From Amycolatopsis palatopharyngis (GTDB lineage: Bacteria > Actinomycetota > Actinomycetes > Mycobacteriales > Pseudonocardiaceae): a DNA stretch of 64,000 nt. Below, one piece after another: positions 9,225 through 18,220 of this stretch. The notes beneath the pieces were generated by a model. That model was not told the origin of the DNA. It ran no database searches and worked only from the letters and a program-made list of their open reading frames with translations. The stretch lies in NCBI RefSeq assembly GCF_003385185.1, contig NZ_PQHZ01000024.1, positions 1-64,000 of the forward strand. The letters are read 5' to 3'. The number at the start of each line of letters is the position of its first letter. The stretch's first letter is position 1. The position numbers and the translations under genes were made by a program.

Positions 9225-9432
9225 CCTGCTTTCCCTCGGCGTCCGGCCCCGCCACGACCTCGTCCAGCAGCAGGACGGGGATGCCGTCGCGCACCGGGTA
9301 GACCCGGCCACAGGACGTACAGGTCAGGGCATCGGCCTGGGGATCGCCGGGCGCACCGACGCGCAGCGGGGCGTGATCCGGCGCGGGGCAAGCGAGGATC
9401 TCCAGCAACTGCTCGTCAAGAGTGACAGCCAT
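9199..9432 (-). CDS. Trm112-family small zinc-binding protein
   Basis: 77-residue protein. LEILACPAPDHAPLRV and LTCTSCGRVYPVRDGIPVLLLDE are the hallmarks of bacterial Trm112-like (YcaR/UPF0434) proteins, with cysteines placed as in a small zinc-ribbon fold. Relatives stabilise partner methyltransferases or glycosyltransferases. ATG start with GGAGGAACC directly before it; a longer reading frame upstream lacks an SD. It overlaps the SIS-like gene. A role in the mannose operon is inference from context. Confidence 0.9.
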   Translation of the reverse strand: MAVTLDEQLLEILACPAPDHAPLRVGAPGDPQADALTCTSCGRVYPVRDGIPVLLLDEVVAGPDAEGKQDDSSVDGA

Positions 9433-9616
9433 GGTTCCTCCATACCATTGCTTCCAGCGCCGCAAACGCGTCGTTACGTGCATGAGACGCAAGGGCGCCG
9501 CTGTTCGTGGCCGTGTGATCGCTGCCCGTGTTCAGTTCCTGCGGGGAGACGCTTCGGGAGCGAACCCCACCGGCACAGGCCAGTTCGGTTCTCAGACGCA
9601 CTGTCAGCATGAACGA
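9433..9616. other. Intergenic region, Trm112 to manB
   Basis: 184 bp between co-directional genes. I see no convincing gene and no strong hairpin. It may contain a promoter for the Trm112-SIS-manA group. Confidence 0.4.
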
Positions 9617-10975
9617 TCACGCACGGACGATCGCCAGCACTTCCTCCGTGAGTGCCCGCACCGCGTCCTCGGTTGGCGCCTCGGCGTTCAACCGGAGCAG
9701 CGGTTCGGTGTTGGATGGACGCAGGTTGAACCAGCGTCCGTCGCCGAGGTCGATCGTCAGTCCGTCGAGCTCGTCGATGCTGACACCGTCACGGCCGGCG
9801 AACGCGTCCTTGACCGCCAACTGGCGCGCGACCTGGTCGTCCACCATCGAGTTGATCTCGCCGGACGCCGCGTAACGCTGGTACTCGGCGGTCAGCTGGG
9901 ACAACGGGCCATTCTGCTCGCCGAGCGCGGCCAGCACATGCAACGCGGCCAGCATTCCGGTGTCGGCGCGCCAGAAGTCGCGGAAGTAGTAGTGCGCGGA
10001 GTGCTCCCCGCCGAAGATCGCCCCGGTCTCGGCCATCTTCTCCTTGATGAAGGAGTGCCCGACGCGCGTCCGAACCGGTTTTCCGCCGTGCTCGGCGACG
10101 ATCTCGGGCACCGACTTCGAGGTGATCAGGTTGTGGATGACCGCGCTGCCCGGCTCCTTGGCCAGTTCCCTGACCGCGACCAGCGCCGTGACCGCACTCG
10201 GCGAAACCGGGTCGCCGTTTTCGTCGACGACGAAACAACGATCCGCGTCGCCGTCGAAGGCAAGGCCGAGATCGGCCCCCACCTCGCGCACCTTGGCCTG
10301 CACATCCACCAGGTTGGCCGGATCGAGCGGGTTCGCCTCGTGGTTCGGGAAGTTGCCGTCGAGCTCGAAGTACATCGGCACGATCTCGATGGGACCGGTC
10401 GAGCCGAACACCTCGGGCACCGTGTGCCCGCCCATCCCGTTGCCCGCGTCGACGACGACCTTCAGTGGCCTGCTTCCGGAGAGGTCGACCAGGTTGCGCA
10501 GGTAGTCAGCGTAGTCGGCGAGGACGTCGCGTTCGGTGACCGTGCCGTGCTGGCCGGCGAACTCGGGCACGCCCTGCTCCACGGTGTCCCTGATCTCGGC
10601 GAGACCGGAGTCCTGGCCCACAGGCGAGGCACCGGAGCGGCACAGCTTGATTCCGTTGTACTTCGCCGGGTTGTGACTGGCGGTGAACATCGCACCGGGC
10701 ATGTTCATCGAGCCGGACGCGAAGTAGAGCTCGTCCGTGCTTGCCAGGCCGATCGAGATGACGTCCAGCCCCTGCGAGGTGACACCCTCCGCGAAAGCGC
10801 TCGACAGCTCGGGGGACGAGTCCCGCATGTCGTGTCCGATCACCACCGACGGTGAGTCGGGCTTGATCAGCAGCGCGAACGCCGCGCCGAAGTCGCGGAC
10901 CAGCTCCGCGTGCAACTGCTCACCGACGACACCGCGAATATCGTAGGCCTTGACGATCCCCGACAGGTCTGTCAC
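9617..10975 (-). CDS. manB: Phosphomannomutase/phosphoglucomutase
   Basis: 452-residue alpha-D-phosphohexomutase that converts mannose-6-phosphate to mannose-1-phosphate (often also glucose phosphates) before GDP-mannose synthesis. The four expected loops are visible: the catalytic phosphoserine loop MFTASHNPAKYNG, the Mg loop AFDGDADRCF, the sugar loop GGEHSAHYYF and the phosphate loop RPSNTEPLLRL. The N-terminus VKAYDIRGVVGEQL is typical. A GTG at 10975 is preferred because GGGGAGAAGG precedes it; an ATG 15 bases earlier has no SD. It is the ortholog by position of Rv3257c. Confidence 0.96.
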   Translation of the reverse strand: MTDLSGIVKAYDIRGVVGEQLHAELVRDFGAAFALLIKPDSPSVVIGHDMRDSSPELSSAFAEGVTSQGLDVISIGLASTDELYFASGSMNMPGAMFTASHNPAKYNGIKLCRSGASPVGQDSGLAEIRDTVEQGVPEFAGQHGTVTERDVLADYADYLRNLVDLSGSRPLKVVVDAGNGMGGHTVPEVFGSTGPIEIVPMYFELDGNFPNHEANPLDPANLVDVQAKVREVGADLGLAFDGDADRCFVVDENGDPVSPSAVTALVAVRELAKEPGSAVIHNLITSKSVPEIVAEHGGKPVRTRVGHSFIKEKMAETGAIFGGEHSAHYYFRDFWRADTGMLAALHVLAALGEQNGPLSQLTAEYQRYAASGEINSMVDDQVARQLAVKDAFAGRDGVSIDELDGLTIDLGDGRWFNLRPSNTEPLLRLNAEAPTEDAVRALTEEVLAIVRA

Positions 10976-11116
10976 GCCTTCTCCCCGCATTGTCCGTTAC
11001 CGGCCCTTGTGAGCCGTTCTTTTGCGACGCCGGAAAGCCTACCGGCGAGGTACGACGAGCCGAGGACGCACGTCCGGTAACAGCCACGGGGCCAGGGAAG
11101 GCGCGCGGGAGTTCGG

Positions 11117-11470
11117 TCAGCTTCGGCCGGGCAGAACGCGCAGGTGACCACGGCGGCCGGACGGACCGTCCGGTTCGGCCTGTGGCGCCGGGCGATCGGA
11201 GCGTCCGGCCTCCCGAACCGCCTCGGCGAGCGCGGTCAACTCGTCGCTCGAGGGTTCGGGCGCGGAGAAGTCGCCCTCGTGTCGCACGACCTCCCAGCCC
11301 TTGGGCACGGTCAGCCGCAGCGCATGCTCCTCGCACAGGTCATAGGAGTGCGGCTCCGACGCCGTCGCCAACGGCCCGACCACAGCGGTCGAATCGCTGT
11401 AGGCGTAGGTCAGCGTGGCGACAGCGGGCTCGAGGCAGCCCGTCCGCGAACACTTCCGTACGCTCGGCAC
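11117..11470 (-). CDS. DUF3499 family protein
   Basis: 117-residue conserved actinobacterial protein, equivalent to Rv3258c next to manB. It has a Cys-rich N-terminus (VRKCSRTGCLEPAVATLTYAYSDSTAVVGPLA) and a second half-site (SYDLCEEHALRLTVPKGWEVVRHEG), suggesting a small metal-binding domain formed by C-x4-C and C-x2-H. The C-terminal 40 residues are polar and low-complexity. GTG start. The family has no established function. Confidence 0.9.
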   Translation of the reverse strand: MPSVRKCSRTGCLEPAVATLTYAYSDSTAVVGPLATASEPHSYDLCEEHALRLTVPKGWEVVRHEGDFSAPEPSSDELTALAEAVREAGRSDRPAPQAEPDGPSGRRGHLRVLPGRS

Positions 11471-11627
11471 GGTTGATCACGATAGCCGCTCCCTGCGCAG
11501 GAGTGGCGCAGGCGCACCGGCGACACAGTATTTTTGATAAGTGTCCACGTTTGCCCGCCGTTCGGACCATCCCCGTCGCCCCGTGCAGGTTCCAGGCCAC
11601 TCCCGCGTACCCTTTCCGTTCGTGGCG
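11471..11627. promoter_or_regulatory. Divergent spacer between DUF3499 gene and zincin-like gene
   Basis: 157-bp divergent spacer containing a local AT-rich stretch (AGTATTTTTGATAA near 11526-11540) that is a plausible promoter element. An in-frame GTG at 11541 could extend the rightward gene but has no SD. Confidence 0.4.
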
Positions 11628-12092
11628 ATGGCTCGTGGTTCTCGTGGCTCCCGGAAGCGGATGCGGCGGGACAGGCACGGGCGCGGACTCCGCGGCCCGC
11701 TGTACCCGGCCTCTCTGCCTGCCGCCTCCAGCAGGGCGGAGCGCTTCGACGCGCTGGTACTGGACGCGCTGGAACCGATCGAGGCCCGCTGGCGGCACGA
11801 ACTCACCAAACTCGACGTCGCGGTGGACGACGTACCCGAGGTCCCGCGCGGCACACGACCGGTGCCTCCGGAAGGTGTGCTGCTCGACGGCCTGGTGCCC
11901 CTGTCGCGGCTGGTGCCCGCCGGGGTCGACCGGGCGGGACTGCCCACCATGGCGCGCATCGTGCTCTACCGGCGCCCGCTCGAGGCACGGGCGAAGGATC
12001 CCGCCGAGCTCGCCGAACTCGTCCACGAGGTGCTGGTCGAACAGGTCGCCGGTTACCTCGGGGTGGAACCGGACATCATCGAGGGCGGCTGA
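11628..12092 (+). CDS. Metallopeptidase-like (minimal zincin family) protein, Rv3259 type
   Basis: 154-residue protein of the same family as mycobacterial Rv3259, next to the DUF3499 gene as in M. tuberculosis. Conserved blocks are RGPLYPASLPAASSRAERFDALVLDALEPIEARW, LVPAGVDRAGLPTMARIVLYRRPLE and ELAELVHEVLVEQVAGYLGVEPDIIE. The family is related to small zincins with HExxH, but here the segment reads H-E-V-L-V, so the second zinc histidine is absent and protease activity is doubtful. The ATG at 11628 is chosen because homology begins just after it. The 3' end overlaps the convergent glycosyltransferase gene by 40 bp. Confidence 0.85.
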   Translation: MARGSRGSRKRMRRDRHGRGLRGPLYPASLPAASSRAERFDALVLDALEPIEARWRHELTKLDVAVDDVPEVPRGTRPVPPEGVLLDGLVPLSRLVPAGVDRAGLPTMARIVLYRRPLEARAKDPAELAELVHEVLVEQVAGYLGVEPDIIEGG

Positions 12093-15000
12093 GAGCTCGC
12101 CGGCCACCGCTGGTCCCCGCGCCGAGCCGGGATCGCCGTCAGCAAGGTGAACAGCACGGCGGCCACCTGGCCGAGCAGCAACAGGTCCCGCAGGGCCGAA
12201 GGATGCTCGGCAACGACCTCGGCCTCCCGGGTCGGTACCGCCACCGCGACCTGATGACCCCATGCGCGAACGATCGGCACCGGTTCGGAGTCCACCGTTG
12301 CCTGCCAGCCGGGTTCCAGGTTCGCGGCGAGGACCAGCAATCTGCCCGCCGGGCCGTCGGAAACCAGTACCCGCACGACGGGCAGATCGGCCTCGACCGG
12401 AGCGACCGAAGCGCCGGTCATCAGCTCGTCGCTTGGTGCCTGGTCGCTGATCGCCCGTCGCGCCTGCTCCGGGGACACGAGTACGACCTGCCCGGCCGCC
12501 GGCGTGAGCCGGAGCACCTGCCTGCCGTCGGCCGCCGGTGGCGCTTCGGTGACCAGATCCCCTGCGGACTGCCGCAGCGCCGCCCCGTTCTCCCCCGGCG
12601 GGAGCACGACGAAGAGCACGCCCGAGGCTGCCGCGGAGGTCACGGCCGCCCGCGATCCCCCGAGGAGGTCACGCTGCCAGGTCGCGAGCCGTTCGGGAGT
12701 TCCGGCGACCGGCGCGAGCGCGTCGTCCCCGTAGTGCGGCATCCTGCCGCCGACCTGGCGTACCCGCTCGCCCGCAGGAGCGAGCACCAGTACGTACCTG
12801 CCGGTGTCGGCGATCTCGGCGGACAGGGAGGAGGCGAGTTCCAGACCGCCATCCGCGCGCAGCGGCCCCTGCCTGCCGAGCACCACATCGGTCGCGGCAA
12901 GCGCGAGCAGGCACACCACGCCGCCCGCGGCCAGCAAGCGCGGGATCAGCACGGGCACCGGGGCCGCATCCCGGCTGACAGGGCCGGCGACACAGGCCGA
13001 GAGCACGATCCAGAGCAGGCCCGTCCCGGCGAACAGCAGTGGCACGCCCGCGTATCCGGAAGCAGGCTGGCCGCCGGACAGGGGGGTGACCTCGAGCAGG
13101 CGCACGGTCACCACCCCGGCCACTCCGAGCGCGAGTACTCCGAGCCCGGCCACGGCCGCCTTCCTCGGCCTTGCCACCAGCGCGACGAGTGCGGCCACGA
13201 CCACAACGGCACCGATCGGCCAGGCACCCGGTCCTCCGGGGTCGAGCCCGAGCAGTTCAGCCGCCGTGACCGGACCCCGATCGGGTCCTGCCAATCCGTG
13301 CAGCAGCAGGGCCGGGTGGGCGAACAGCGCGGGTAGCCACGGCAGCAGCAGGGCGAGCGGGAGCAGGACGACGATCGCGATCGACGAGACGCGACGTGCC
13401 GTCGTGCCGGTCGACGGCAGCAGCACGAAGCCGATGATCAGACCAGCCAGCGCCAGCGCGTGCGCCTGCGGCGCGAACGCCGCGATGACGGCGAGGGTCA
13501 GCGCCGTCAGCACCGCGGTGCTCAGCCAACGGACGCCGGTCCGGGTGAGGACCGCGAGCAGCCCGGCGATCAACGCGGGCAGCAGGATATGCGCCACCAC
13601 GACGTCGAGCCGCCCCTGTACGGCACCCGCCACGCCCGCGGGCAGCAGGGCATACGCGGTGGCGACGCCGGCCCTGACCCACCGGCCGACCCGGATGCGG
13701 CGCGTCGCGGCGTAAGCGACCAACGCGGCCAGTGGCAACTGGCCGATCAGCAGCAGTGACACCAGAGCCGCGGGACCACCGATCGGTTCGACGAGGACGC
13801 CGAGCGCGCCGAGCACGGCCAGCGCGACCGGCGCGGGCGCGGCGGCGCCGCCGCCGACCGGGTGCCAGGTCGACAGGTACGTGGACCAGGTCTCACCGAG
13901 GCTGCCGACCGGGAGCAGCTCTCCGCCGGAGTGGTCGAGGCCGAGCCTGCCCGCGTGCAGCAGCAGACCGAGCCCGGTCAGCGCGAGGAACAGGACGACC
14001 GGCGGCGAGAACAGTGTCGCCGCGAGGATCCGGCGCCGGTCCACCTCGACGAAGACGAGGTCGTTCTCCCTGCCTCCGGCGTCGCCGCGGCGAACGGGCG
14101 AGGGTCTGGCAGAGCGCTCGTCGGAGGTGAGACTCTTCGCGTCAGCTGTGGCCTGCTCGTCCGGCAGCGCGACGGCGACGGTACGAATGCCGTGTCCCGG
14201 GCGGCGCAGTCCGGAACCGCGGGTCGCCCCAGCTCGCAACGCGCCCGCGGGCAGTGCATCCGGGCCGACAGGTCGCGGAAGTTGCTCGTCCAGCCCAGCC
14301 TGTGCCGACTCGGGCGGAATCCACGCCGAAGCACCTGACGTGCCCGCCACCGCGTCCGGCAGGCGCCCGAGTGCCGCCTCCCGCTCAACGCCACGCCGCA
14401 CCAGGTGCACGACCCCACCGCGCAGCGCGTTGCGCAAACGGGTAACGCGGCTGGTGAACAGGCCGCGTACCGAGGCCGCCGCACCTGCGCGCCTGCTCCG
14501 GCGTTCGACACGCGCCGAACGCAATCCACCGCGCCCGCCGACGAGGTAGCCGATGGCGGCGAACTCGGCATGTGCGCGTGCACCATCGCGCACCACCGCG
14601 AAGGCCAGCCCCCGCAGCAGGCACAGCAGAACCAGCCGGGGCAGCCCGAACACGAACGAGAACCCGGAGCAGTTGACCAGGAAGGTCCGCAGGCCGTACG
14701 CACGATCGGCCGCCGCCAGCGAACCCGGCAACGCGGCACCGTGCCTGCGACCGGTGGTCAAGGCGCGGGCATGCCGGATGCGGGCCCTGGGTACGGAGAG
14801 CACGAGTGAGCCGGCGGCGTTGGCCCGCCAGCCGAAGTCCACGTCCTCGCGAAGCAGTGGCAGCTCCGGATCGAAACCGCCGACCGAGTCCCAGAGGTCG
14901 CGAGCGATGAGCGCTCCCGCACTCGGGACGGCGAGGACCTCGGTGCTCTGTTCCGGCGACTGTGCTTCGGCAGCCCCGCGCTCGCCGAACACGTGTTGCC

Positions 15001-15493
15001 GATGTCCGGAAGCATCCGTGGAAAGGCCTGCTTCCACGATCAGCCGTGGGTCCGCCCAGTCCACCGCCAGCGGTCCGAGCACACCGGCCGATGGTGCCGC
15101 GTCGGCGGCCCGCAGCAGTGTGTCGAGGCAGTCGGGTTCAGGGGCGGAGTCGTCGTGCAGGACCCAGAGCCAGGCACCGGGGTCGCCCCAGCGCTCGGTG
15201 GCGTGGCGCACGGCTTCGGCGACCGCGCCGGGGAAGCCGGTTCGCGCGTCCAGGGTGATCACCCCGGAGAGCACTGGATCCACACCCGCGCTCTCGTCAC
15301 CTGCGGCCTCCGCGAGCAACGCGGCCGTGCGATCGGTAGATCCGGTGTCGACGGCGAGTACGTGTCTTGGCCGGATGGTGCTGCGGCGCAGAGCCGACAG
15401 GGTGAGGGGTAGCCACGCCTCACCGTTGTGACACACCAGGATCGCCAGGACGGGCGCGCTGCGCAGCGCCGGTGATGCGGGAGTGCGGGGCAA
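12053..15493 (-). CDS. Giant membrane glycosyltransferase (GT2 domain plus multi-pass C-terminus)
   Basis: 1146-residue protein. Residues about 14-330 are a family 2 glycosyltransferase: VLAILVCHNGEAWLPLTLSAL, the nucleotide-binding DTGSTDRT, the DxD-like LHDDSAPEPDCLDTLL and GGFDPELPLLREDVDFGWRANAAG. A polar linker (about 380-460) leads to a C-terminal half with about a dozen hydrophobic helices, ending in a short extracellular-type domain. Such enzymes transfer sugars from lipid or nucleotide carriers at the membrane for cell-wall or envelope polysaccharides. TTG start with GGAGGGG six bases upstream. Lying between the manA/manB group and whiB2 suggests mannose-linked envelope synthesis. 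Donor and acceptor are unknown. Confidence 0.9.
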   Translation of the reverse strand: MPRTPASPALRSAPVLAILVCHNGEAWLPLTLSALRRSTIRPRHVLAVDTGSTDRTAALLAEAAGDESAGVDPVLSGVITLDARTGFPGAVAEAVRHATERWGDPGAWLWVLHDDSAPEPDCLDTLLRAADAAPSAGVLGPLAVDWADPRLIVEAGLSTDASGHRQHVFGERGAAEAQSPEQSTEVLAVPSAGALIARDLWDSVGGFDPELPLLREDVDFGWRANAAGSLVLSVPRARIRHARALTTGRRHGAALPGSLAAADRAYGLRTFLVNCSGFSFVFGLPRLVLLCLLRGLAFAVVRDGARAHAEFAAIGYLVGGRGGLRSARVERRSRRAGAAASVRGLFTSRVTRLRNALRGGVVHLVRRGVEREAALGRLPDAVAGTSGASAWIPPESAQAGLDEQLPRPVGPDALPAGALRAGATRGSGLRRPGHGIRTVAVALPDEQATADAKSLTSDERSARPSPVRRGDAGGRENDLVFVEVDRRRILAATLFSPPVVLFLALTGLGLLLHAGRLGLDHSGGELLPVGSLGETWSTYLSTWHPVGGGAAAPAPVALAVLGALGVLVEPIGGPAALVSLLLIGQLPLAALVAYAATRRIRVGRWVRAGVATAYALLPAGVAGAVQGRLDVVVAHILLPALIAGLLAVLTRTGVRWLSTAVLTALTLAVIAAFAPQAHALALAGLIIGFVLLPSTGTTARRVSSIAIVVLLPLALLLPWLPALFAHPALLLHGLAGPDRGPVTAAELLGLDPGGPGAWPIGAVVVVAALVALVARPRKAAVAGLGVLALGVAGVVTVRLLEVTPLSGGQPASGYAGVPLLFAGTGLLWIVLSACVAGPVSRDAAPVPVLIPRLLAAGGVVCLLALAATDVVLGRQGPLRADGGLELASSLSAEIADTGRYVLVLAPAGERVRQVGGRMPHYGDDALAPVAGTPERLATWQRDLLGGSRAAVTSAAASGVLFVVLPPGENGAALRQSAGDLVTEAPPAADGRQVLRLTPAAGQVVLVSPEQARRAISDQAPSDELMTGASVAPVEADLPVVRVLVSDGPAGRLLVLAANLEPGWQATVDSEPVPIVRAWGHQVAVAVPTREAEVVAEHPSALRDLLLLGQVAAVLFTLLTAIPARRGDQRWPASSQPPSMMSGSTPR

Positions 15494-15666
15494 GAACCCC
15501 TCCGGTCAACGAGTCGGTCGGTGGATGACGATCACCCTACGACCTAGTAGGTCGGTACCGGGTGACCGACCAGACACACAACGAGGCCGCCTGATCGAGG
15601 CAGGCAGGTCCTGGGGCGCGGAAACGTCGAAACCAGCTGGTCCGCCCGCGCGCTCCCAGGTCCTCG

Positions 15667-15990
15667 TCAAACAGCGCGTTTCTTCAGCTTGCGACGCTCC
15701 CGTTCGGACAGTCCGCCCCAGATACCGAAGCGTTCGTCGTGCGCGAGGGCGTACTCGAGGCAGTCGTCCTTGACCTCACAGCCCTGGCAGATCCGCTTGG
15801 CCTCGCGGGTGGATCCGCCCTTCTCCGGGAAGAAGGCTTCCGGATCCGTCTGCGCGCACAGCGCACGGTCCTGCCACTCCTGCTCTTCCGGCTCGTCGAA
15901 CAGATCGGTCAGAACACCCAGTTCCTGCTCCGGGCGCTCTCCCCAATCCATGACGTGCCCCCATTCCTTACCATCTGCTTCCAACCGCAC
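15667..15990 (-). CDS. whiB2: WhiB-family iron-sulfur transcription factor (WhiB2/WhmD type)
   Basis: 107-residue regulator of septation and sporulation-type differentiation. It has the four-cysteine cluster site (RALCAQTDPEAFFPEKGGSTREAKRICQGCEVKDDCLEYALAH) followed by the turn motif GIWGG and the basic tail ERERRKLKKRAV that contacts DNA. The sequence is close to M. smegmatis WhmD and its position equals Rv3260c. GTG at 15990 is chosen because AGGAGG sits five bases upstream; a GTG eight codons further out and an ATG 13 codons further in are weaker. An essential role in cell division is known for WhiB2 orthologs. Confidence 0.94.
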   Translation of the reverse strand: MRLEADGKEWGHVMDWGERPEQELGVLTDLFDEPEEQEWQDRALCAQTDPEAFFPEKGGSTREAKRICQGCEVKDDCLEYALAHDERFGIWGGLSERERRKLKKRAV

Positions 15991-16292
15991 GTCCGCCTCC
16001 TCGCTTCCACGCACTCCCCAGGCTGGCGGTGTTGAATCGGCACCGGAAAAATGGCGTTCTCCCGGTGCTGTGCAACACCTTCGGCGGGCCGCTTACGCGG
16101 AGTTCACGCCCTGCTCCCGCCTCCGGTGGTGCCACTCGACGCCCCCCTTCCGGCGACGAATGACATCAATGTGATTACACCCGTGTCATGGGGCTAGGTC
16201 AAGCGGAGTAGCAAGTTTGGGGGATACCTGAGGCCCGACACGCAAGCGGACACGCCGGGCAGTACCCAACCGGGATACGGAAGACTGGAGTC
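15991..16292. promoter_or_regulatory. Divergent intergenic region whiB2 / site-2 protease
   Basis: About 300 bp upstream of both genes, so it should contain both promoters. A less GC-rich stretch lies near 16150-16215 (GACATCAATGTGATTACACC and nearby). No known operator or small gene was recognised. Confidence 0.4.
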
Positions 16293-17066
16293 GTGCAACG
16301 TTCAGCAGTCCGCCCCAGCCCCCTGTTCTTCGCGATCCTGGCCGTCACCACGGCGGCAGGCGTGCTGGCAGCCTTCGTCGACCCGGTCACCCAGTCCTTC
16401 GAACGCGATCCCCTCGGCACCGCGGGGGTGTTCTTTCTCGTCATCGGCGGCTGGGCTTTGTCGCTGATACTGCACGAATTCGGTCACGCGATCGTGGCGT
16501 ATCGGGGCGGCGACCACTCGGTCGCGGCCAAGGGCTATCTGACGATGGACATCCGCCGGTACACCGACCCGGTGCTCTCCCTCGTGCTACCGCTGCTGAT
16601 CCTCGCAATCGGCGGTATCCCGCTGCCAGGTGGCGCGGTCTGGATCAACCGGGGGATGCTGCGCTCCCGCAACGTCTCGTCGTGGGTGTCACTGGCCGGG
16701 CCGCTGAGCAATCTGGCGCTCGGCATCGTGCTGACGATGGTGATCGCGTTCGTGCAGATGCCGGTCGGGCTCACCGTGGGACTGTCCTACCTGGCCTCGG
16801 TGCAGATCCTCGCCTTTGTGATCAACATCCTGCCCGTTCCCGGCCTCGACGGGTACGGAGCGATTGAGCCCTACCTGTCCCCACAGGCGCGCGAACTGGG
16901 CGCGAAGGCCCGGCCGTGGGCGCCCCTGGTGCTGTTCGCCGTGATCATCGGGATCCCCGGTATCGGCAGGCTGCTCTTCGACTTCACCGATACGGTCTTC
17001 GGCGCCATCGGCGGCGAGGCGGCGTACGCCGACCTCGGCCGCGCCGTCTTCATGTTCTGGCGCTGA
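16293..17066 (+). CDS. Site-2 protease (M50) family membrane metalloprotease
   Basis: 257-residue intramembrane zinc protease candidate. The zinc motif HEFGH (in LSLILHEFGHAIVAYRGGD) and the second motif VPGLDGYGAIEPYL, which supplies the aspartate ligand, are both present within hydrophobic segments. About six helices are predicted, and no PDZ or CBS domain is attached. Small S2P-like proteins of this kind are common in actinobacteria; substrates are usually unknown. GTG start. The gene ends at the palindromic repeat array and faces the convergent 271-residue protein gene. Confidence 0.9.
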   Translation: MQRSAVRPSPLFFAILAVTTAAGVLAAFVDPVTQSFERDPLGTAGVFFLVIGGWALSLILHEFGHAIVAYRGGDHSVAAKGYLTMDIRRYTDPVLSLVLPLLILAIGGIPLPGGAVWINRGMLRSRNVSSWVSLAGPLSNLALGIVLTMVIAFVQMPVGLTVGLSYLASVQILAFVINILPVPGLDGYGAIEPYLSPQARELGAKARPWAPLVLFAVIIGIPGIGRLLFDFTDTVFGAIGGEAAYADLGRAVFMFWR

Positions 17067-17089
17067 CCCCCAGGCCCCGAACCCCCTCC

Positions 17090-17396
17090 CGCACTTTCCC
17101 GGAAAAGCGCAGCTCCCCAAATCGCACTTTCCCGGGAAAGCGCGACACCCACGCACTCCCGCACCAGGTCACAGGGTTCCCCACCCGCACTTTCCCGGGA
17201 AAGCGCGACACCTCCACGCTCCCGCACCAGGTCACGGGGTTTCCCTTGCGCACTTTCCCGGAAAAGTGCGACGCCTGCGCGCTCGCGCACCAGGTCGCGG
17301 CGTTTCCCTCGCGCGCTTTCCCGGGAAAGTGCGAGGCCTGCGCGCTCGCGTACCAGGTCGCGGGGTTCCCCTCGCGCACTTTCCCGGGAAAGTGCG
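17090..17396. repeat. Array of six 22-bp palindromes with 63-bp period
   Basis: Six copies of a palindrome made of CGCACTTTCCC and GGGAAAGTGCG start at 17090, 17123, 17186, 17249, 17312 and 17375. The last four intervals are exactly 63 bp and the first is 33 bp. The intervening sequences also resemble one another (GCACCAGGTCRCGGGGTT), so the whole 63-bp unit is tandemly repeated. It fills the space between convergent genes. Variants replace one arm base (AAAGCGCG or CGCGCTTT), which is G-U compatible in one transcript direction. The array stays open in frame on both strands only because 63 is a multiple of 3; I do not regard it as coding. Confidence 0.95.
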
Positions 17397-17404
17397 AGGT
17401 GCTT

Positions 17405-18220
17405 CTAGCGGGGGGCGGGTCGTCCGGGCTGCTGTTGTTCCAGCCACCTACGCGCCCTGCGGGCCACCCGCTTGAGTCCGGAACGTTCGCCGAAGTAGTC
17501 GGCCACCATGCCCACTACCGGCAGCATGCCGAAGAACCGGTGGTAGAGCCGCCCCCTCGGCCGCTTCTCCAACTCGCCGGGGAAAGCCAGCAGCGAGCGG
17601 CCGAGTCGCCAGAGCGTGCGTCCGCAGGCACGGATGGTCACCTTGCCGTGCTTACGGGATGACTCCGAGAGCTCCTCGGTCAACTCGTCGGCCTTGGCGT
17701 CCTCGGCGGCGGCGTCGTGTTCGCCGGTACGGCCGGCCGCCAGTTCCGGGTCCACATCGCGTTCGAACAGCACCCAGGCCAGCAGTCGCACCCGATCACC
17801 GACTTCGGTGACGCCGTGCTCGCCCGCTATCGCACAGAGCAGCAGCCCCTGCGCGGCCGCGCCGAGTGCGTCCTGGACCGGCAACCGGTCCGCGAGCGCC
17901 CCGCCGAGCCCGGGGATCGCGGTGAGCAACGACGTGAACCGGCCCACCCTGTTGATCCACCAGTTCGTGCGCTGATCCGGGCCCATGTCCGCCCATGCCG
18001 AGGTACCCGGCACCTTGACGGAGGTCAGCGCGTTGAGCAGCTTCTCCCTGGTGCCCGGATCGACCTTGTCCAGGTCCTCGTTGCCGTCGGCCTGGTGCGC
18101 CGCCCGTGCCCGCAGGCCGAGCGGGTCGGATTCGCGCAGGGCGTCGAGCAACGACCCTGTCGCCCGCACGAACGGTCGGAGGACGCCCACCACCTGGGCG
18201 TCGCTGATCGCCTCAGCCAC
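17405..18220 (-). CDS. Conserved hypothetical protein
   Basis: 271-residue soluble-looking protein that I cannot assign. Visible features are an acidic stretch near the middle (GRTGEHDAAAEDAKADELTEELSESS), a Trp-rich helix (RTNWWINRVGRFTSLLTAIPGLGGALADRLP), a segment AAAQGLLLCAIAGEHGVTEVGDRVRLLAWVLF and a basic C-terminus with Arg/Gln repeats. The GTG at 18220 is chosen because it overlaps the stop of the upstream membrane-protein gene by 8 bp and AGGAG lies before it. It probably forms an operon with mshB and the small membrane protein. Confidence 0.75.
   Translation of the reverse strand: MAEAISDAQVVGVLRPFVRATGSLLDALRESDPLGLRARAAHQADGNEDLDKVDPGTREKLLNALTSVKVPGTSAWADMGPDQRTNWWINRVGRFTSLLTAIPGLGGALADRLPVQDALGAAAQGLLLCAIAGEHGVTEVGDRVRLLAWVLFERDVDPELAAGRTGEHDAAAEDAKADELTEELSESSRKHGKVTIRACGRTLWRLGRSLLAFPGELEKRPRGRLYHRFFGMLPVVGMVADYFGERSGLKRVARRARRWLEQQQPGRPAPR

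Noticed and set aside
9416-9610. Short leftward ORF overlapping the Trm112 gene
   Set aside because: Overlaps a well-supported gene in another frame, no SD, and no recognisable composition.
17090-17396. CRISPR-like array
   Set aside because: Repeats are palindromic, 'spacers' resemble each other, the period includes a conserved unit, and no cas genes are nearby.
17090-17396. Protein-coding tandem repeat (21-residue units) in the palindrome array
   Set aside because: Open frames exist on both strands only because the period is divisible by 3. No start or SD fits, and the same palindrome occurs alone in other spacers.
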